NCBI GenBank assembly: GCA_019637435.1
Contig: JAHBVO010000001.1
Coordinates: 186,001 to 250,000, forward strand
Length of the DNA stretch: 64,000 nucleotides
DNA from: Candidatus Obscuribacterales bacterium
GTDB taxonomy: Bacteria > Cyanobacteriota > Vampirovibrionia > Obscuribacterales > Obscuribacteraceae
Direction of reading: 5' to 3'
The notes under the pieces are model-generated. The model did no database searches and was not told the origin of the DNA. It saw only the letters and a list, made by a program, of their open reading frames with translations. Below are positions 62,980 to 64,000 of this stretch, piece by piece. Within the stretch, counting starts at the first letter, position 1; every line of letters begins with the position of its first letter. Position numbers and translations under genes: made by a program.

Positions 62980-64000
62980 TTGAAGTTGAAATCACAAAAG
63001 CACAAGTCGGCGGTCCAAGCACTCTTCATCGTTGGGAGTCAGCTGCTGTGCTCCGGTTTCAACCTGAGCACCGGTTTATCTGCGGGTGCGCTGGAGCCGC
63101 CGCCGACTGCCGTTCACAATAATGCGGCTGCGCAGAATGTTTTCGTCTCGAACCTTCGCCCAATGTTGCGAACTATTTCACACCAGGGCTGGGAAGATCT
63201 AGGAGTGAAGACCTATCGAATTGCCGACGGAAGGCTCGTTTCCGTTGAGCCTGCCGTCGCGGCAGGCAATTTTTCGGCACAAAAAAGTCTGTCGTCTGGT
63301 CCGGCTGACTCGGCGGCATCTGAAGGAGGCGCAGTCTCGGAATCTTTTTCGCCTCCAGTTTTTGGCAATGACATTTTGATTCTCGACGAATTCGCTTGCA
63401 AAGCGATCTCTCAAAAAACATTCAAGCGTGGCAGTCGGTACATAACTATAAAGGCGTTTGAATTTGCAGAATCCGAGGGCGCGAATGCCGGCTATGACCT
63501 TTTGCGAAAGGGCTCCACGACTGTCGTCAAGCGTGGTGATGGTTCATCAGAGGACGGAGACAGTATTTCATTCTGGCAAGACAAGTACCTATTCGTTTTA
63601 TCCGGTTCGTCTGAGGATGACGACGAGAGTAAGGAAGTGATAACAAAGTTTGCGGAGAATCTTTCTAAGATTGCGATTACTCATGCGCAACCGCCGGCGG
63701 TGCTGTCCAGAATTCCTGTAGTTGATCGGATTAAGGGATCCGAGAAGATTGTCATGGGACCGCTTTCGGCAGCAAAGTATTATCCGGCTCCTGATATTGC
63801 AGGGCTCTCGGTCGATTCTGCGCACTCAGCCGTCGTCGCGGATTACCAGATTCTGTATCCGACGCGGGAGAGATTGAAACTTCTATATATAGATTATGGC
63901 GACGCCAGGTTTGCGGACGAGGTTTTCAATACCTACCAGGCTCGGCTTGAACAGCTTCATCCGGCCGACGAAATCTGGCCCGAGGAGCGACGAGTGTTGT
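62980..64000 (+). CDS. Secreted protein of unknown function, cut by the window end
   Basis: An open frame runs from 62980 to the last base with no stop (340 codons seen). A TTG start gives MKLKSQKHKSAVQALFIVGS, a good signal peptide (basic start, hydrophobic core, possible cleavage near SAGA at about 36). The mature part begins with Pro/Ala-rich sequence, then alternates polar strands and helices: GWEDLGVKTYRIADGRLV, FAESEGANAGYDLLRKGST, SISFWQDKYLFVLSGSS and KVVMGPLSAAKYYPA-like segments. DADYQ and LLYIDYGDARFADEVF follow near the edge. No domain recognised. The start codon has no clear ribosome site, and the hairpins just upstream may influence expression. Confidence 0.65.
   Translation, partial: MKLKSQKHKSAVQALFIVGSQLLCSGFNLSTGLSAGALEPPPTAVHNNAAAQNVFVSNLRPMLRTISHQGWEDLGVKTYRIADGRLVSVEPAVAAGNFSAQKSLSSGPADSAASEGGAVSESFSPPVFGNDILILDEFACKAISQKTFKRGSRYITIKAFEFAESEGANAGYDLLRKGSTTVVKRGDGSSEDGDSISFWQDKYLFVLSGSSEDDDESKEVITKFAENLSKIAITHAQPPAVLSRIPVVDRIKGSEKIVMGPLSAAKYYPAPDIAGLSVDSAHSAVVADYQILYPTRERLKLLYIDYGDARFADEVFNTYQARLEQLHPADEIWPEERRVL

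Noticed and set aside
62880..63122. 80-codon rightward open frame
   Set aside because: It covers the perfect hairpins and overlaps, in another frame, the signal peptide of the partial secreted protein that has real coding character.

Overview
The window is about 64 kb of gene-dense bacterial chromosome with roughly balanced GC, Shine-Dalgarno-led genes and frequent TTG and GTG starts. It carries no plasmid, phage, IS or CRISPR signature, and I found no tRNA or rRNA. Gram-negative-style features (Tat-exported molybdenum hydroxylase, giant beta-helix surface proteins, FecR-like domains) occur beside a membrane zinc-ribbon protein of a type I associate with cyanobacteria. My best inference is a non-photosynthetic cyanobacterial relative (Vampirovibrionia/Melainabacteria, Obscuribacterales-like). 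This is inferred from gene content and was not tested by any search.

Left part, 1 to 9.5 kb: housekeeping and envelope genes. They are a partial rsmH with a zinc-ribbon membrane protein upstream, an overlapping dapF-ftsQ pair (peptidoglycan precursor and divisome), two different MazG-fold pyrophosphohydrolases, an overlapping ugd-uxs pair that would convert UDP-glucose to UDP-xylose, and a membrane-tethered Clp-N protein without ATPase modules.

Centre, 9.5 to 45.2 kb: three consecutive head-to-tail paralogous genes of 12.3, 11.7 and 11.6 kb encode secreted proteins of 4085, 3885 and 3879 residues. They fill 56 percent of the window. Each has an unusual conserved signal peptide, a conserved 'FR-FR-NPGIDR' motif, an N-terminal domain, a long array of beta-strand repeats of about 140 residues, two cysteine-marked 'bookend' modules, a FecR-like domain, and a conserved tail of about 95 residues ending in Trp. 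The third copy resembles copy 1 at its N-terminus and copy 2 at its C-terminus, which points to recombination between copies. Each gene is followed by its own, unrelated hairpin. This locus is the most likely undescribed system here: giant surface fibres with a FecR-type C-terminal cassette and no secretion partner alongside.

Right part, 45.3 to 64 kb: a Tat-dependent PaoABC-like aldehyde oxidoreductase operon, an orphan acidic repeat-like protein of 747 residues, an MFS transporter, a secreted VWA protein, a protein with a degenerate EF-hand, a membrane protein ending in a superinfection-immunity-like motif, a VOC protein paired with a secreted Ser/Thr-rich protein, a 53-residue small secreted or membrane peptide, a membrane-anchored leucine-rich-repeat protein, a TPR membrane protein, a large GT-C-type membrane glycosyltransferase candidate, a small hydrophobic protein flanked by striking dyads and hairpins, and a secreted protein cut by the window end. 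Many of these products are exported or membrane-bound, so the window as a whole reads as envelope and cell-surface biology.
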